DNA of 16,204 nt from CAVWSM01 sp963798505 (GCA_963798505.1 CAWCTX010000010.1:1-16204); one strand, 5' to 3'; positions 1 to 6,302 are shown, numbered from the stretch's first letter. Notes: a model not told the origin generated them from the letters alone. Made by a program: numbers and translations.

Positions 1-39
1 TGGCCTAGTTAGACACCCCGACCCGTACAGCCGCTGGAA

Positions 40-354
40 CTACAGGCCGCAGCCTGTCGCGATGGTCATTGCCCGACAGACGTCGTTCATCCGCGACGCG
101 CTGAGGGTCGTCACGTGCTCGGTGAGCATCGCCTTCCACGCGTCGCCCAGGTTGTCGAGGCTCACCGCGCAGCGGACCGGCATCCCGTCGTCCTCGTCAA
201 GGACCACCTCGGTCGGGATGCCTCGGATGGTGCGTGAGATCGACGCGATGGTCACTCGCTTGAGCACAGGTATGGCGGCGTCGCGGGTCAGGACCAGGAT
301 CGGGCGGCGACCCCACTCCGGATGCTCCAGGTAGTAGACGCCGCCGCGCGTCAC
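40..354 (-). CDS. mazF: MazF/PemK-family mRNA interferase toxin
   Basis: Toxin of a type II TA module; MazF/PemK proteins are ribosome-independent endoribonucleases that cleave mRNA at short sequence motifs. The 104-residue product has the family layout: an N-terminal RGGVYYLE strand, GRRPILVLTRD, then the typical SRTIRGIPTEV segment and a C-terminal LSASRMNDVCRAMTIATGC helix. The length is normal for the family. GTG codons at 357 and 354 both fit; I prefer 354 because its GTG overlaps the antitoxin stop as GTGA (351-354), the usual coupling in these operons. It is expected to be silenced by the ribbon-helix-helix protein encoded immediately upstream. What is seen: the motifs and the overlap. 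Inferred: activity and cleavage specificity. Confidence 0.9.
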   Translation of the reverse strand: MTRGGVYYLEHPEWGRRPILVLTRDAAIPVLKRVTIASISRTIRGIPTEVVLDEDDGMPVRCAVSLDNLGDAWKAMLTEHVTTLSASRMNDVCRAMTIATGCGL

Positions 355-656
355 CACGGCTCGAGCCCCGCCTCGCGCTCCTCCGCATTGAGCTGGCGCA
401 TCTGATCGGCGGTCAGTGCGAACATGAGCCGCTCGATGTCACCCCACTCGTCGGCATCGAACTCGCCGCCTTGCGGCTGCCGTCTGTAGCCCTCGATGAT
501 CTGACGATCGACTGTGGCCGCCTTGTCGGACTCGAGAAAGGCCTCGATCGCCTCCCTGATCAACCGCGAACGGGACACGCCCGCGCTCGCGGCCCGCCGA
601 TCGAGCATCTCGATCAACTGCTCGTTGAGTTGAACCATGGTTTGAGTGCGAGCCAT
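351..656 (-). CDS. Ribbon-helix-helix antitoxin of the MazF-like toxin
   Basis: Antitoxin and probable autorepressor of the module. The 101-residue protein begins with a CopG/MetJ-like ribbon-helix-helix: a short strand (TQTMVQLNEQL), then helix-turn-helix residues with the SRSRLIREAIEAFL pattern at about residues 28-42. The acidic and aromatic C-terminal half (about 55-101, ending AEEREAGLEPW) is the likely toxin-binding tail. ATG codons at 662 and 656 are possible. I chose 656 because a TACGAT box lies at 663-668 on this strand, six bases before it, which would make the transcript leaderless. The stop overlaps the toxin GTG. It is divergent from the Phd gene at 746, so both modules share one short control region. 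Confidence 0.85.
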   Translation of the reverse strand: MARTQTMVQLNEQLIEMLDRRAASAGVSRSRLIREAIEAFLESDKAATVDRQIIEGYRRQPQGGEFDADEWGDIERLMFALTADQMRQLNAEEREAGLEPW

Positions 657-662
657 AGGCAT

Positions 663-745
663 ATCGTAGCCCTATGATCCCTCCGCCGGGGATTGCCGCT
701 CAAAATCGATCACCGCAAGTGTAGAAGTTGTGCTACGGTCACCCA
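663..745. promoter_or_regulatory. Shared control region of two divergent TA operons
   Basis: This short gap separates the minus-strand RHH antitoxin (ATG 656) from the plus-strand Phd antitoxin (ATG 746). Facing minus, TACGAT (668-663) is followed by six bases and ATG. Facing plus, TACGGT (734-739) is followed by six bases and ATG. Both match the actinobacterial TANNNT -10 at leaderless spacing; I see no convincing -35 for either. An imperfect inverted repeat GTAG/CTAC (721-724 and 733-736) overlaps the plus -10 and is a candidate operator for antitoxin autorepression. Neither start has a strong Shine-Dalgarno at proper spacing. Confidence 0.5.
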
Positions 746-1012
746 ATGACCGGCCCTTCGCAGATTCCGGTGCGGGAGCTTCGCAACAACGTGAGTGACG
801 TTCTCCGGCGGGTCGAGGCAGGGGAGACGCTCGAGGTGACTGTGAACAACCGTCCGGTAGCCATGCTGGTCCCAAGGCGAGATCGACCGCGGACTCTGCC
901 CACCCAGGCGTTTCTGGCCGGTATTCCGCATGCTGACAGCCAGCTCACCGAGGCGCTTGCCGCTGAACTCAGCGAGACCACGGACGATCTTGGCGACCCG
1001 TGGCAGGAGTAG
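746..1012 (+). CDS. Phd/YefM-family antitoxin
   Basis: Antitoxin of a Phd-VapC module: it binds DNA with its N-terminal domain and neutralises the PIN-domain nuclease with its C-terminal tail. The 88-residue product has the family signature: PVRELRNNVSDVLRRVEAGE at residues 8-27, then a strand TLEVTVNNRPVAMLVPR. The C-terminal half is acidic and ends TTDDLGDPWQE, a usual toxin-contact tail. An ATG at 731 is also in frame, but 746 is preferred because the motif starts right after it and because TACGGT lies six bases upstream. The toxin follows on the same strand. Confidence 0.9.
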   Translation: MTGPSQIPVRELRNNVSDVLRRVEAGETLEVTVNNRPVAMLVPRRDRPRTLPTQAFLAGIPHADSQLTEALAAELSETTDDLGDPWQE

Positions 1013-1038
1013 GCGCTTCGGACTCAGCTTCCAGGCGT

Positions 1039-1053
1039 AGACGACGGTCGTCT
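1039..1053 (+). repeat. 15-bp perfect inverted repeat before vapC start
   Basis: AGACGAC-G-GTCGTCT, arms 1039-1045 and 1047-1053. It lies in the gap between the antitoxin stop and the proposed toxin GTG at 1060. As RNA it can form a 5-bp stem with a 5-base loop, so it may act as a translational brake or a processing site. As DNA it could be a binding site. Function is inferred only from position. Confidence 0.45.
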
Positions 1054-1059
1054 GAGACC

Positions 1060-1443
1060 GTGGGTCTGCTCGACACGTCAGTCTTCGTCGCAATGGAGAC
1101 GGGTCGCGCGCTCCGGGTCGACCGACTGCCCGCCGAGTCAGCTGTCAGCGCCATCACAATCGGGGAGCTGCGCTGGGGCGTGTTGATGGCTCCCGACGAC
1201 CAGAGCCGGTCCCAGCGACTGGACACGCTCGAGTACGCATCTCGCCTCGACCCGCTGCCAGTCGACGGACGTGTTGCAGCCGCGTGGGCCCTTCTGCGAC
1301 AACGACTGAAGGCAACACGAACCAAGATGGAGATCAACGACTCCTGGATCGCCGCCACCGCCATCGCTCATCGATGGCCGCTTGTCACACAAGATGATGG
1401 CTTTCCGACCGGCATCCCCGATCTGATCATCATCAGGGTCTGA
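1060..1443 (+). CDS. vapC: VapC-type PIN-domain ribonuclease toxin
   Basis: Toxin of the Phd-VapC module; VapC proteins are Mg-dependent PIN-domain RNases that cut tRNA or rRNA. The four acidic residues of the PIN site are visible in the 127-residue product: D5 (GLLDTSVF), E36 (ITIGELRWG), D94 (INDSWIAATA) and D112 (VTQDDGF). The start is set at GTG 1060 because the family normally begins just before LLDTSV. An in-frame GTG at 1000 would overlap the antitoxin and add a 20-residue Arg-rich leader with no family support. No good Shine-Dalgarno precedes 1060. The 3' end overlaps the convergent methyltransferase gene by 11 bases (1433-1443). Confidence 0.9.
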   Translation: MGLLDTSVFVAMETGRALRVDRLPAESAVSAITIGELRWGVLMAPDDQSRSQRLDTLEYASRLDPLPVDGRVAAAWALLRQRLKATRTKMEINDSWIAATAIAHRWPLVTQDDGFPTGIPDLIIIRV

Positions 1444-2572
1444 CTGCGCGGGCGGGCTCAGCCCACGTCGCAGGCTCCTTCGTCGCCAGAGTGGCCACGC
1501 TCGAGCCGAATCGTCTGAGCCGGAGCAGGGAGGCGATTCGGTCGTCGTACTGAGTGATTTGCCGAACAGTCCTGAGCCGGCTCTCGTGCCCAAGCTTGTC
1601 CATCGCGATCAGCGGATAGCGAGTGAACGTGCCATGTTGGACGATGCGGCTCGAAGGCAGCGCCACCTCGAGCGGCGCGACGCGGTCGCGTGTGAGAGGA
1701 CGGCAGTGGACCTCTACCTCACGCTTCCCGAAGATCCGAGTCCCGATGCCGTAGAGCGGCGCGCGCCAGGGATCGACGGCGGCGAAGCGACCGTCGGCAT
1801 CAAGGACGCGGGCAACCTCGTCGAACACGACGCTGGTGTCCATGTGATGGAGGCATCCCATCGAGAGCACGCGATCGAACGACTCGGGCGGGAAGGGCAG
1901 CTCCTCCGCGATGCCCATGACGCAGCGAAGGCGGTCCGCCACGCCAACGGTGTCCGCGAGCGCCTGCGCGAATCGAATTTCACCGAGCATCGGCGTGACC
2001 AGCCATCCCTCGATGGCTCCTCCGACGAGGAACTTGACGACATGCCCGCCAGTTCCTCCGAGCTGGAGGACTCGTTGGTCGCGGATGGGCGCCAGATGCT
2101 GATACGCATCCCATTGCGCGTTGCAGTCGTACCGTGCATCGAGCCAGACCTGCCAGGGGTCTGGAAACGTCGCCCCCGCTGCCGGCCCGGCCCGCGTTAC
2201 GGCCGACACGTACGCATAGGCGGTTGAGCCCTCGACGTCGAGGGCCTTGCTCCGGCCCACCTCGTTGTAGAAGTCCATCTCCTCGTACGCCTCGGCATAC
2301 CTCGGGCTCCCCAGGTCGAACGTCCGGCGCTGAGTTGCCGAACCCAAGGCCTCGGGCGCGAGAAGCACGGGGATGTCGGCCGCAATTGGATAGGCGATCG
2401 CGTGGTCGTCGCGGACGAGGACCTCGTCAGTCACGCCAAGCGGTTGGGGCGCCAGGCTCCCGGTTCCGATCCGAAGCGCGTCAAGATCGCGCCCCAGCAA
2501 CTCGGTCGCCCGGGCCCGCGACATGAGCACCACGCGTTGATGCGTCACCGGGCAGACGAGCGGAGTCGGCAC
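1433..2572 (-). CDS. Class I SAM-dependent methyltransferase with Trm112-like N-terminus
   Basis: Probable small-molecule or glycan methyltransferase. Residues about 5-75 resemble a Trm112/YcaR-type domain (LVCPVTH, then AYPIAADIPVLLAPEAL), but with only one Cys, so a zinc site is unlikely. Residues about 165-280 form a Methyltransf_11-like Rossmann core: motif I is VLQLGGTGGHVVKF instead of the usual acidic-GxGxG form, followed by AEELPFPPESFDRV and GCLHHMDT. A distinct C-terminal part includes AVDPWRAPLYGIGTRIFGKR. GTG 2572 is preferred (379 residues), placing the first motif at the N-terminus. Starting further upstream at 2749 would run through the start of the divergent FkbM gene. The polysaccharide-type neighbours suggest an exopolysaccharide or envelope role; the substrate is unknown. 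Confidence 0.8.
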   Translation of the reverse strand: MPTPLVCPVTHQRVVLMSRARATELLGRDLDALRIGTGSLAPQPLGVTDEVLVRDDHAIAYPIAADIPVLLAPEALGSATQRRTFDLGSPRYAEAYEEMDFYNEVGRSKALDVEGSTAYAYVSAVTRAGPAAGATFPDPWQVWLDARYDCNAQWDAYQHLAPIRDQRVLQLGGTGGHVVKFLVGGAIEGWLVTPMLGEIRFAQALADTVGVADRLRCVMGIAEELPFPPESFDRVLSMGCLHHMDTSVVFDEVARVLDADGRFAAVDPWRAPLYGIGTRIFGKREVEVHCRPLTRDRVAPLEVALPSSRIVQHGTFTRYPLIAMDKLGHESRLRTVRQITQYDDRIASLLRLRRFGSSVATLATKEPATWAEPARAVRP

Positions 2573-2627
2573 CTTCGCAGGCTCGCACGACGTGCCCAGC
2601 CACGCACCTGCGGAGCAAGCGGCGCAC

Positions 2628-2656
2628 ATGACAAGCCCGAGCCGACTCCCTAGCGT
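2628..2656 (+). promoter_or_regulatory. Predicted sigma70-type promoter for the FkbM gene
   Basis: ATGACA (2628-2633) resembles a -35, followed by a 17-base spacer and TAGCGT (2651-2656), a TANNNT -10. Transcription would start near 2663, giving a leader of about 22 bases that contains AGGGG (2676-2680) just before the ATG at 2685. The promoter lies in the gap between the divergent methyltransferase and FkbM genes. Sequence match only. Confidence 0.5.
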
Positions 2657-2684
2657 GGCGTGTAGTCGGCAAGACAGGGGACCC

Positions 2685-3419
2685 ATGCCGTCGCTCCCGC
2701 TCAGAGCCCGCACCTCCGTGAAGTCGGCTGTGCGCAGCATCGTCCGCAAGGTGGGCTACGAAATCGGGCCGCTCTCGACGTCCTTCTCTGACCTGCAGCG
2801 CGCGCTGTTGGCTAGGTGCGATGGTCTTATCGACGTCGGGGCCAACACCGGGCAATACGTTGACTTGGTCAGGGCCCTCGGATACGAGGGCTGGATTCGT
2901 TCGTATGAGCCGAGTTCCGAGGCATACGCCGTGCTCAGCCGACGAGCCGCGGGGGACCCGCGCTGGACCCCCCAGCGGCTCGCGCTCGGTGGGCAGGAGG
3001 GCACAGCCACGCTGCACGTGAGCGCCAACAGTGTGAGCAGCAGCGTTCTGCCTGTCCGAGGCGACCACGTCCGTGCTGCCCCCAAGAGTGCGACCGTGGC
3101 GCACGAGCAAGTGCCGATGTCCACGCTCGACGCCCAGCTGGCGGACGTCGCGGGGGAGCGCTTGTGGGTAAAGCTGGACGTCCAAGGAGCGGAGGGCGCG
3201 GTCCTCAGATGCGCGTTGGCAACACTGCGCCGAACAAGTGTGGTGCAGAGCGAGATGTCGCTACTCGAACTGTACGAGGGCCAGACGGACTACCTCGAGC
3301 TGTGCGAGCTTCGGCGCCGCCAACGCATGCGACTCGTCCACGTATCCCCGGGCTTCCAGGACCCTCACACGGGCGAGCTGTTGCAGATGGACGGTCTGTT
3401 CGTCCGCGACGAGGACTAG
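2685..3419 (+). CDS. FkbM-family methyltransferase
   Basis: SAM-dependent O-methyltransferase of the FkbM family, often found in glycan and exopolysaccharide clusters. The 244-residue product shows the family order: LIDVGANTGQY (48-58, SAM-binding motif I), then RSYEPSSEAY (72-81), and WVKLDVQGAEGAVL (161-174), the characteristic FkbM KxDxQGxE motif. A C-terminal PGFQDPHTGELLQMDGLF (222-239) is typical of this subgroup. ATG 2685 is chosen because AGGGG precedes it and it gives the usual family length; an earlier in-frame start at 2592 lacks support. Its stop TAG shares the CTAG tetranucleotide at 3416-3419 with the stop of the convergent glycosyltransferase fragment. Confidence 0.9.
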   Translation: MPSLPLRARTSVKSAVRSIVRKVGYEIGPLSTSFSDLQRALLARCDGLIDVGANTGQYVDLVRALGYEGWIRSYEPSSEAYAVLSRRAAGDPRWTPQRLALGGQEGTATLHVSANSVSSSVLPVRGDHVRAAPKSATVAHEQVPMSTLDAQLADVAGERLWVKLDVQGAEGAVLRCALATLRRTSVVQSEMSLLELYEGQTDYLELCELRRRQRMRLVHVSPGFQDPHTGELLQMDGLFVRDED

Positions 3420-3916
3420 GCGGCCAGGGCCAGGAGGCGGTCGACCCAGGCGTCGTAAGCCTCCAAGGCAACCTTCTGTCTGAAGTGCGAGTCCGCGTAA
3501 GCCTTGCCAGCGCGTCCGAGCTCCAGGGCTCGAGCTGGGTCGGCCCGGACCTCCGCCGCCGCTTCAACCAGCAGGTCGGGTTCACCGGGGTCCACCCGAA
3601 CGCCGCCGCCGCTGGCTGTCAACAGGCGGGCGCTCCCGCTTGCCGCTCCCGTCGCCGCGATAACGGGTCTACTAGCGGAAAGGTAGGACGTCAGCTTGCT
3701 TGGCAGGCTCATCTCTGCGACGCCTGGGCGCTCGTTCAGAAGGAGCGCATCGGCCGCCTGGAGGACGTTGGCGTACTCGCTGGCGCCTGCTGGCTCGCGG
3801 AACTCAAGCCGAGACAAGCCACCGGCCGCCTGCTCAAGCTGGGCCCGGGCGTTGCCCGCACCCATGAGCACGAACCGGATGGGAAGCCGGTCGGCGTCCG
3901 CTATGCGTGCGGCTTC
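3416..3916 (-). pseudogene. Glycosyltransferase (GT4-like), C-terminal fragment
   Basis: About 166 residues matching the C-terminal, nucleotide-sugar-binding half of a WcaI-like family 4 glycosyltransferase: RFVLMGAGNARAQLE, then a segment ending YANVLQAADALLL, the signature MSLPSKLTSYLSASRPVIAA, and GGGVRVDPGEPDLL before a closing helix pair. The family is normally about 400 residues, so the N-terminal acceptor-binding half is absent. Upstream of about 3916 the same frame becomes Arg/Ala-rich noise that is only a shadow of the DUF4012 gene. No start codon with a ribosome site lies near the junction. Presumed role before the break: sugar transfer in exopolysaccharide assembly. Either a natural deletion or an assembly misjoin. 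Confidence 0.75.
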
Positions 3917-4692
3917 GGGTCGGTCACCGGCTCTTCGAATGGCCCCATGTCGCCCGAGCTGCCCTGCCGCTCGATGGTCAGCTGCCCGCCTTCCGCCCGT
4001 ACGATCGCAAATGCGCCGGCGATGCCGCCTTGCGACCGCACCTCCGCGAGGTTCTGGAAGAGCAGCAGATAGGTCTTCGGCTCCGTCGGGTTGAGCAGCG
4101 CTGGCACAGCCGCCGCGGCGCGCGCGGCCGTGTCCAGGTCGTGGGCGGCTTCTGCTACCTCGGGCCGCAGATCTCCGATCGCGTTGGCCAGCGGCGAGAC
4201 GAGGTCTGCTGTGTCTATGGCTTCGACTTCGCGCGCAGCGCGCTGCGCCACGTCGTGCGCCGCCTCGAGCGTCGGCTGCGCCGCGCCCAAAGTCTCCACT
4301 CGCTGTTGCATGGTCGCCTCGGGGACGGCGAGCAACCTGCCAACATCGGCCAGCGGCTCCACGGTGTTGTCGGCTAGGTCGTCGGCGATCCGGGAGACCT
4401 GCTGCACGGCATCGAGGTCGTCGCCGAGCCAAGGCAGATGGGTGGCGGCCTCCCAGACCGGGTCGCTGCTGTTTTCGCGCGACGACTGCGTCGCTGCCTG
4501 CAGGTCGGTGACCAGGCCGTCGAGCCCGGTGACGTCTCCCGTGGTTGCCCGTGCGTGAAGCTGCGACATGAGTGCCGCCGAGTCGTTGAGGTCGTCGCGC
4601 ACATGCAAGGCTCGATAGCCCACCCATGCCGTGCCGAGCAGCAGGACGACACCGACGCCTGCCAGCGTCCACGCCACTCTGCGTCGTGTCAT
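3901..4692 (-). CDS. DUF4012 membrane protein, truncated at its C-terminus
   Basis: N-terminal 263 residues of a DUF4012 protein, a family usually around 600 residues and often encoded in actinobacterial exopolysaccharide clusters; its biochemical role is not established. Visible: one N-terminal membrane segment (about residues 8-27, AGVGVVLLLGTAWVGY), an Ala/Asp-rich helical region (about 30-190), then the DUF4012 start, LLNPTEPKTYLLLFQNLAEV with SQGGIAGAFAIV. Similarity stops after GPFEEPV, and seven residues later a stop occurs where the sequence becomes a glycosyltransferase. ATG 4692 overlaps the phosphatase stop as ATGA (4689-4692) once the phosphatase frameshift is corrected, so the two are translationally coupled. 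Confidence 0.8.
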   Translation of the reverse strand: MTRRRVAWTLAGVGVVLLLGTAWVGYRALHVRDDLNDSAALMSQLHARATTGDVTGLDGLVTDLQAATQSSRENSSDPVWEAATHLPWLGDDLDAVQQVSRIADDLADNTVEPLADVGRLLAVPEATMQQRVETLGAAQPTLEAAHDVAQRAAREVEAIDTADLVSPLANAIGDLRPEVAEAAHDLDTAARAAAAVPALLNPTEPKTYLLLFQNLAEVRSQGGIAGAFAIVRAEGGQLTIERQGSSGDMGPFEEPVTDPKPHA

Positions 4693-5292
4693 CCGCGGTC
4701 CAGCTTGGGATCGAGGATGCGGGCGAGCTCCGATACGGCCGGCTGCGCTCGATCAGTGAACTTGCGGAACACCTCGAACGGTCGACCGTACGGATCCTCC
4801 AGATCGTCGCTGGCGCCGGGCACCGGGGGGCTGCATGCCGCGGCGGGAGTGCGCGTAGGGAACCAGCTGCTGCAGCCGTTTGGCGGGATGGTCGCCGAGG
4901 TCGGAGGGGTCGACGTCGCGGATCAGTCGCTGGAGCTCCAGCAGGGTGAACGTGCGGGACAGGGCGCGGGGATAGAGGGTTGCTGCCTCGGCGCGGTGGG
5001 CTCGCTCCGCGGTCAGCACGAGCGTCGCCGCTTCCATGTCAGATGGGTGGAGCTGCCGGGCACGGTGTTCGGCGAGCGACCCGCCATATCTTGCGGCCGT
5101 CGTCCGCGTCCGCTCGTCGGGTGGAGAGCCGACCAGCGCGTGCGTCCCCGCACTGGTCACGGTGATGCCGCCGTGGTCGGCGCCGACCAGCTGGGCGAGG
5201 TGGATATGCAGAACGTGGGCGAGGAAGGGGGAGCGGCAGACGTTTGCGCCGCACACAATCAAGATCGTCTCGCCCACGCGGTCACCGGCCAT
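4689..5292 (-). CDS. Low-molecular-weight protein tyrosine phosphatase, one frameshift
   Basis: LMW-PTP, predicted cytoplasmic partner of a bacterial tyrosine kinase controlling exopolysaccharide synthesis. The P-loop CGANVCRS gives Cys14-x5-Arg20 near the N-terminus, as the family requires; TSAGTHALVGSPPDE is the second conserved stretch. As read, the frame shifts after RRGMQPP and ends at 4753 with an unrelated tail. If the run of six G at 4825-4830 were five, the frame would continue into DDLEDPYGRPFEVF, containing the conserved catalytic Asp-Pro region, and stop at 4689, overlapping the DUF4012 ATG. The corrected product is 200 residues. The single-base homopolymer change is most likely a sequencing error. 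The Shine-Dalgarno-like GAGGG lies in a small hairpin before the ATG. Confidence 0.85.
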
Positions 5293-5293
5293 G

Positions 5294-5337
5294 ACCCTCG
5301 ATCAGGGTTGCAGGATCACCTGTCTCGGCCATCCTGC
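5294..5337 (-). promoter_or_regulatory. Two hairpins upstream of the phosphatase start
   Basis: Hairpin A: arms ACCCT (5294-5298) and AGGGT (5304-5308), 5-base loop, one base before the ATG; on the minus strand it contains the only Shine-Dalgarno-like GAGGG. Hairpin B: GCAGGAT (5310-5316) and ATCCTGC (5331-5337), 14-base loop. Together they fill most of the 57-base gap after the signal peptidase gene. They could tune translation of the phosphatase or act as weak attenuators; there is no U tract. Confidence 0.4.
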
Positions 5338-5349
5338 CAGCGGCGGACG

Positions 5350-6270
5350 TCAGCCGCTGGTCTCGACTTCGCTCGTCGCGCTGGTTTCAACGGACACGCT
5401 TCCGGCTGAGTCGCCCGCAGCGCTCGGCACCGTCGGCTCGATGGGGGTCGGTACTGCCGGCTCAACGGGGGTCGGTAACGCCGGCTCGACGGTTGTCGGG
5501 GCTGGTGGCTCGATGGGGGCTGGGACTGCTGGTTCAACAGGGGTCGGTACAGCCGGTTCGGGGGTCGTCGATTCGCCCTCGTCCTGTCCCCAGGTGCCAG
5601 CCTGCCAGGTGTTGCCGGTGTTCTCGACGGTGGCGACGAACGCGGCCGAGGAGCGATCCAGCGCGGCTGGAGCGACGACGGCGGCGGTGCCGACGATCGC
5701 GAGCATGAACACGCCAGCGGTGGCGGCGCCGAGCCCAATCGCAGGCGCCGTAAGTCGGCGCTCACTGCGTGGGTCGCGAGCGACGAAGGCCAGCGCACCG
5801 AGCCCGACGACGGTGAGGCCGAGCGGCACGAAAGCGCCGGTGCTGAGCCAGTGTGCTGGCAGCCCGGCCCAGGGCACGAGGAAGAAGCCGCGACCCTCGA
5901 TGTCCTCGCGGGCCACGGGCATGCGATCGGGGTCGCGGTTGGCGTCGCCACGTGTCATGTATGTGCCGTCATCGTTGTCGGCAACGACCCGGTGTGTCAG
6001 CAGGTTGCCCGGCTCGGCGGGATTCTGAGCGGTGACGACACGGCCGACTATCTCGGTGGCCGCGTCGAGGTCACGGGTCACCACCACGTCGCCAGCCCGG
6101 ATCGACGGAGCCATCGAGTCAGATGCGATGACTGTGGCGCCAAAGCCGAGTGGAAGGAGAGCAACTGCCCAGAAGGCGAGACCGAACACCACCCACAGCA
6201 CGGTGCGAGCGAGCACCATGGGCGCGTGCCGGAGGGTCTCGTTGAGCATCGACCGCTGCGCGGTGGTCAT
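5350..6270 (-). CDS. sipW: SipW-type signal peptidase I with substrate-like C-terminal tail
   Basis: ER/archaeal-type (S26B) membrane signal peptidase, expected to process the TasA-like protein encoded just upstream. The 306-residue product has: TM1 (about 23-43); catalytic Ser52 in ASDSMAPSI; His93 in LTHRVV where bacterial type I enzymes have Lys; RGDANRDPD with Asp109; TM2 (about 146-164); and TM3 (about 176-200). After TM3, residues 207-225 read SSAAFVATVENTGNTWQAG, which align gap-free to the cleavage region of the neighbouring secreted protein. A tail of five eight-residue Pro/Glu units (about 239-280) and a Ser/Thr-rich end follow. ATG 6270 has AAGGAG eight to nine bases upstream; an upstream in-frame start at 6339 would include the intergenic hairpin. 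The tail is unusual for the family. Confidence 0.88.
   Translation of the reverse strand: MTTAQRSMLNETLRHAPMVLARTVLWVVFGLAFWAVALLPLGFGATVIASDSMAPSIRAGDVVVTRDLDAATEIVGRVVTAQNPAEPGNLLTHRVVADNDDGTYMTRGDANRDPDRMPVAREDIEGRGFFLVPWAGLPAHWLSTGAFVPLGLTVVGLGALAFVARDPRSERRLTAPAIGLGAATAGVFMLAIVGTAAVVAPAALDRSSAAFVATVENTGNTWQAGTWGQDEGESTTPEPAVPTPVEPAVPAPIEPPAPTTVEPALPTPVEPAVPTPIEPTVPSAAGDSAGSVSVETSATSEVETSG
5425..5552 (-). repeat. 24-bp tandem repeats coding a Pro/Glu tail
   Basis: About five in-frame imperfect copies of a 24-bp unit in the signal peptidase gene, encoding variants of AVPTPVEP: AVPTPVEP, AVPAPIEP, PAPTTVEP, ALPTPVEP, AVPTPIEP. Such Pro-rich stretches usually act as extended spacers that cross the wall or hold domains apart. 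Copy number is likely variable between strains, as with other short coding repeats. Confidence 0.75.
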
Positions 6271-6302
6271 GGAAGTCGTCTCCTTGAGGCGTTGCAACTG
6301 GA

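Noticed and set aside
1000..1059. Earlier vapC start at GTG 1000
   Set aside because: Adds an Arg-rich leader without family support. PIN toxins start directly before LLDTSV. Not fully excluded.
2573..2749. Extended methyltransferase start at 2749
   Set aside because: It would cover the promoter and first codons of the divergent FkbM gene and add unconserved residues before the Trm112-like segment.
3164..4072. Plus-strand open frame of 302 codons
   Set aside because: Overlaps FkbM in another frame and runs antisense to the glycosyltransferase; no recognisable domain.
3920..4672. N-terminal 250 residues of the minus-strand open frame that ends at 3416
   Set aside because: Arg/Ala-rich composition with no domain; it is the out-of-frame shadow of the DUF4012 gene. 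Only the part below about 3916 is glycosyltransferase.
4438..5409. Plus-strand open frame of 323 codons
   Set aside because: Antisense to the phosphatase and DUF4012 genes, low-complexity composition, no motif.
5036..6028. Plus-strand open frame of 330 codons
   Set aside because: Antisense shadow of the signal peptidase; its Gly/Val/Ser repeats are the complement of the Pro/Glu tail.
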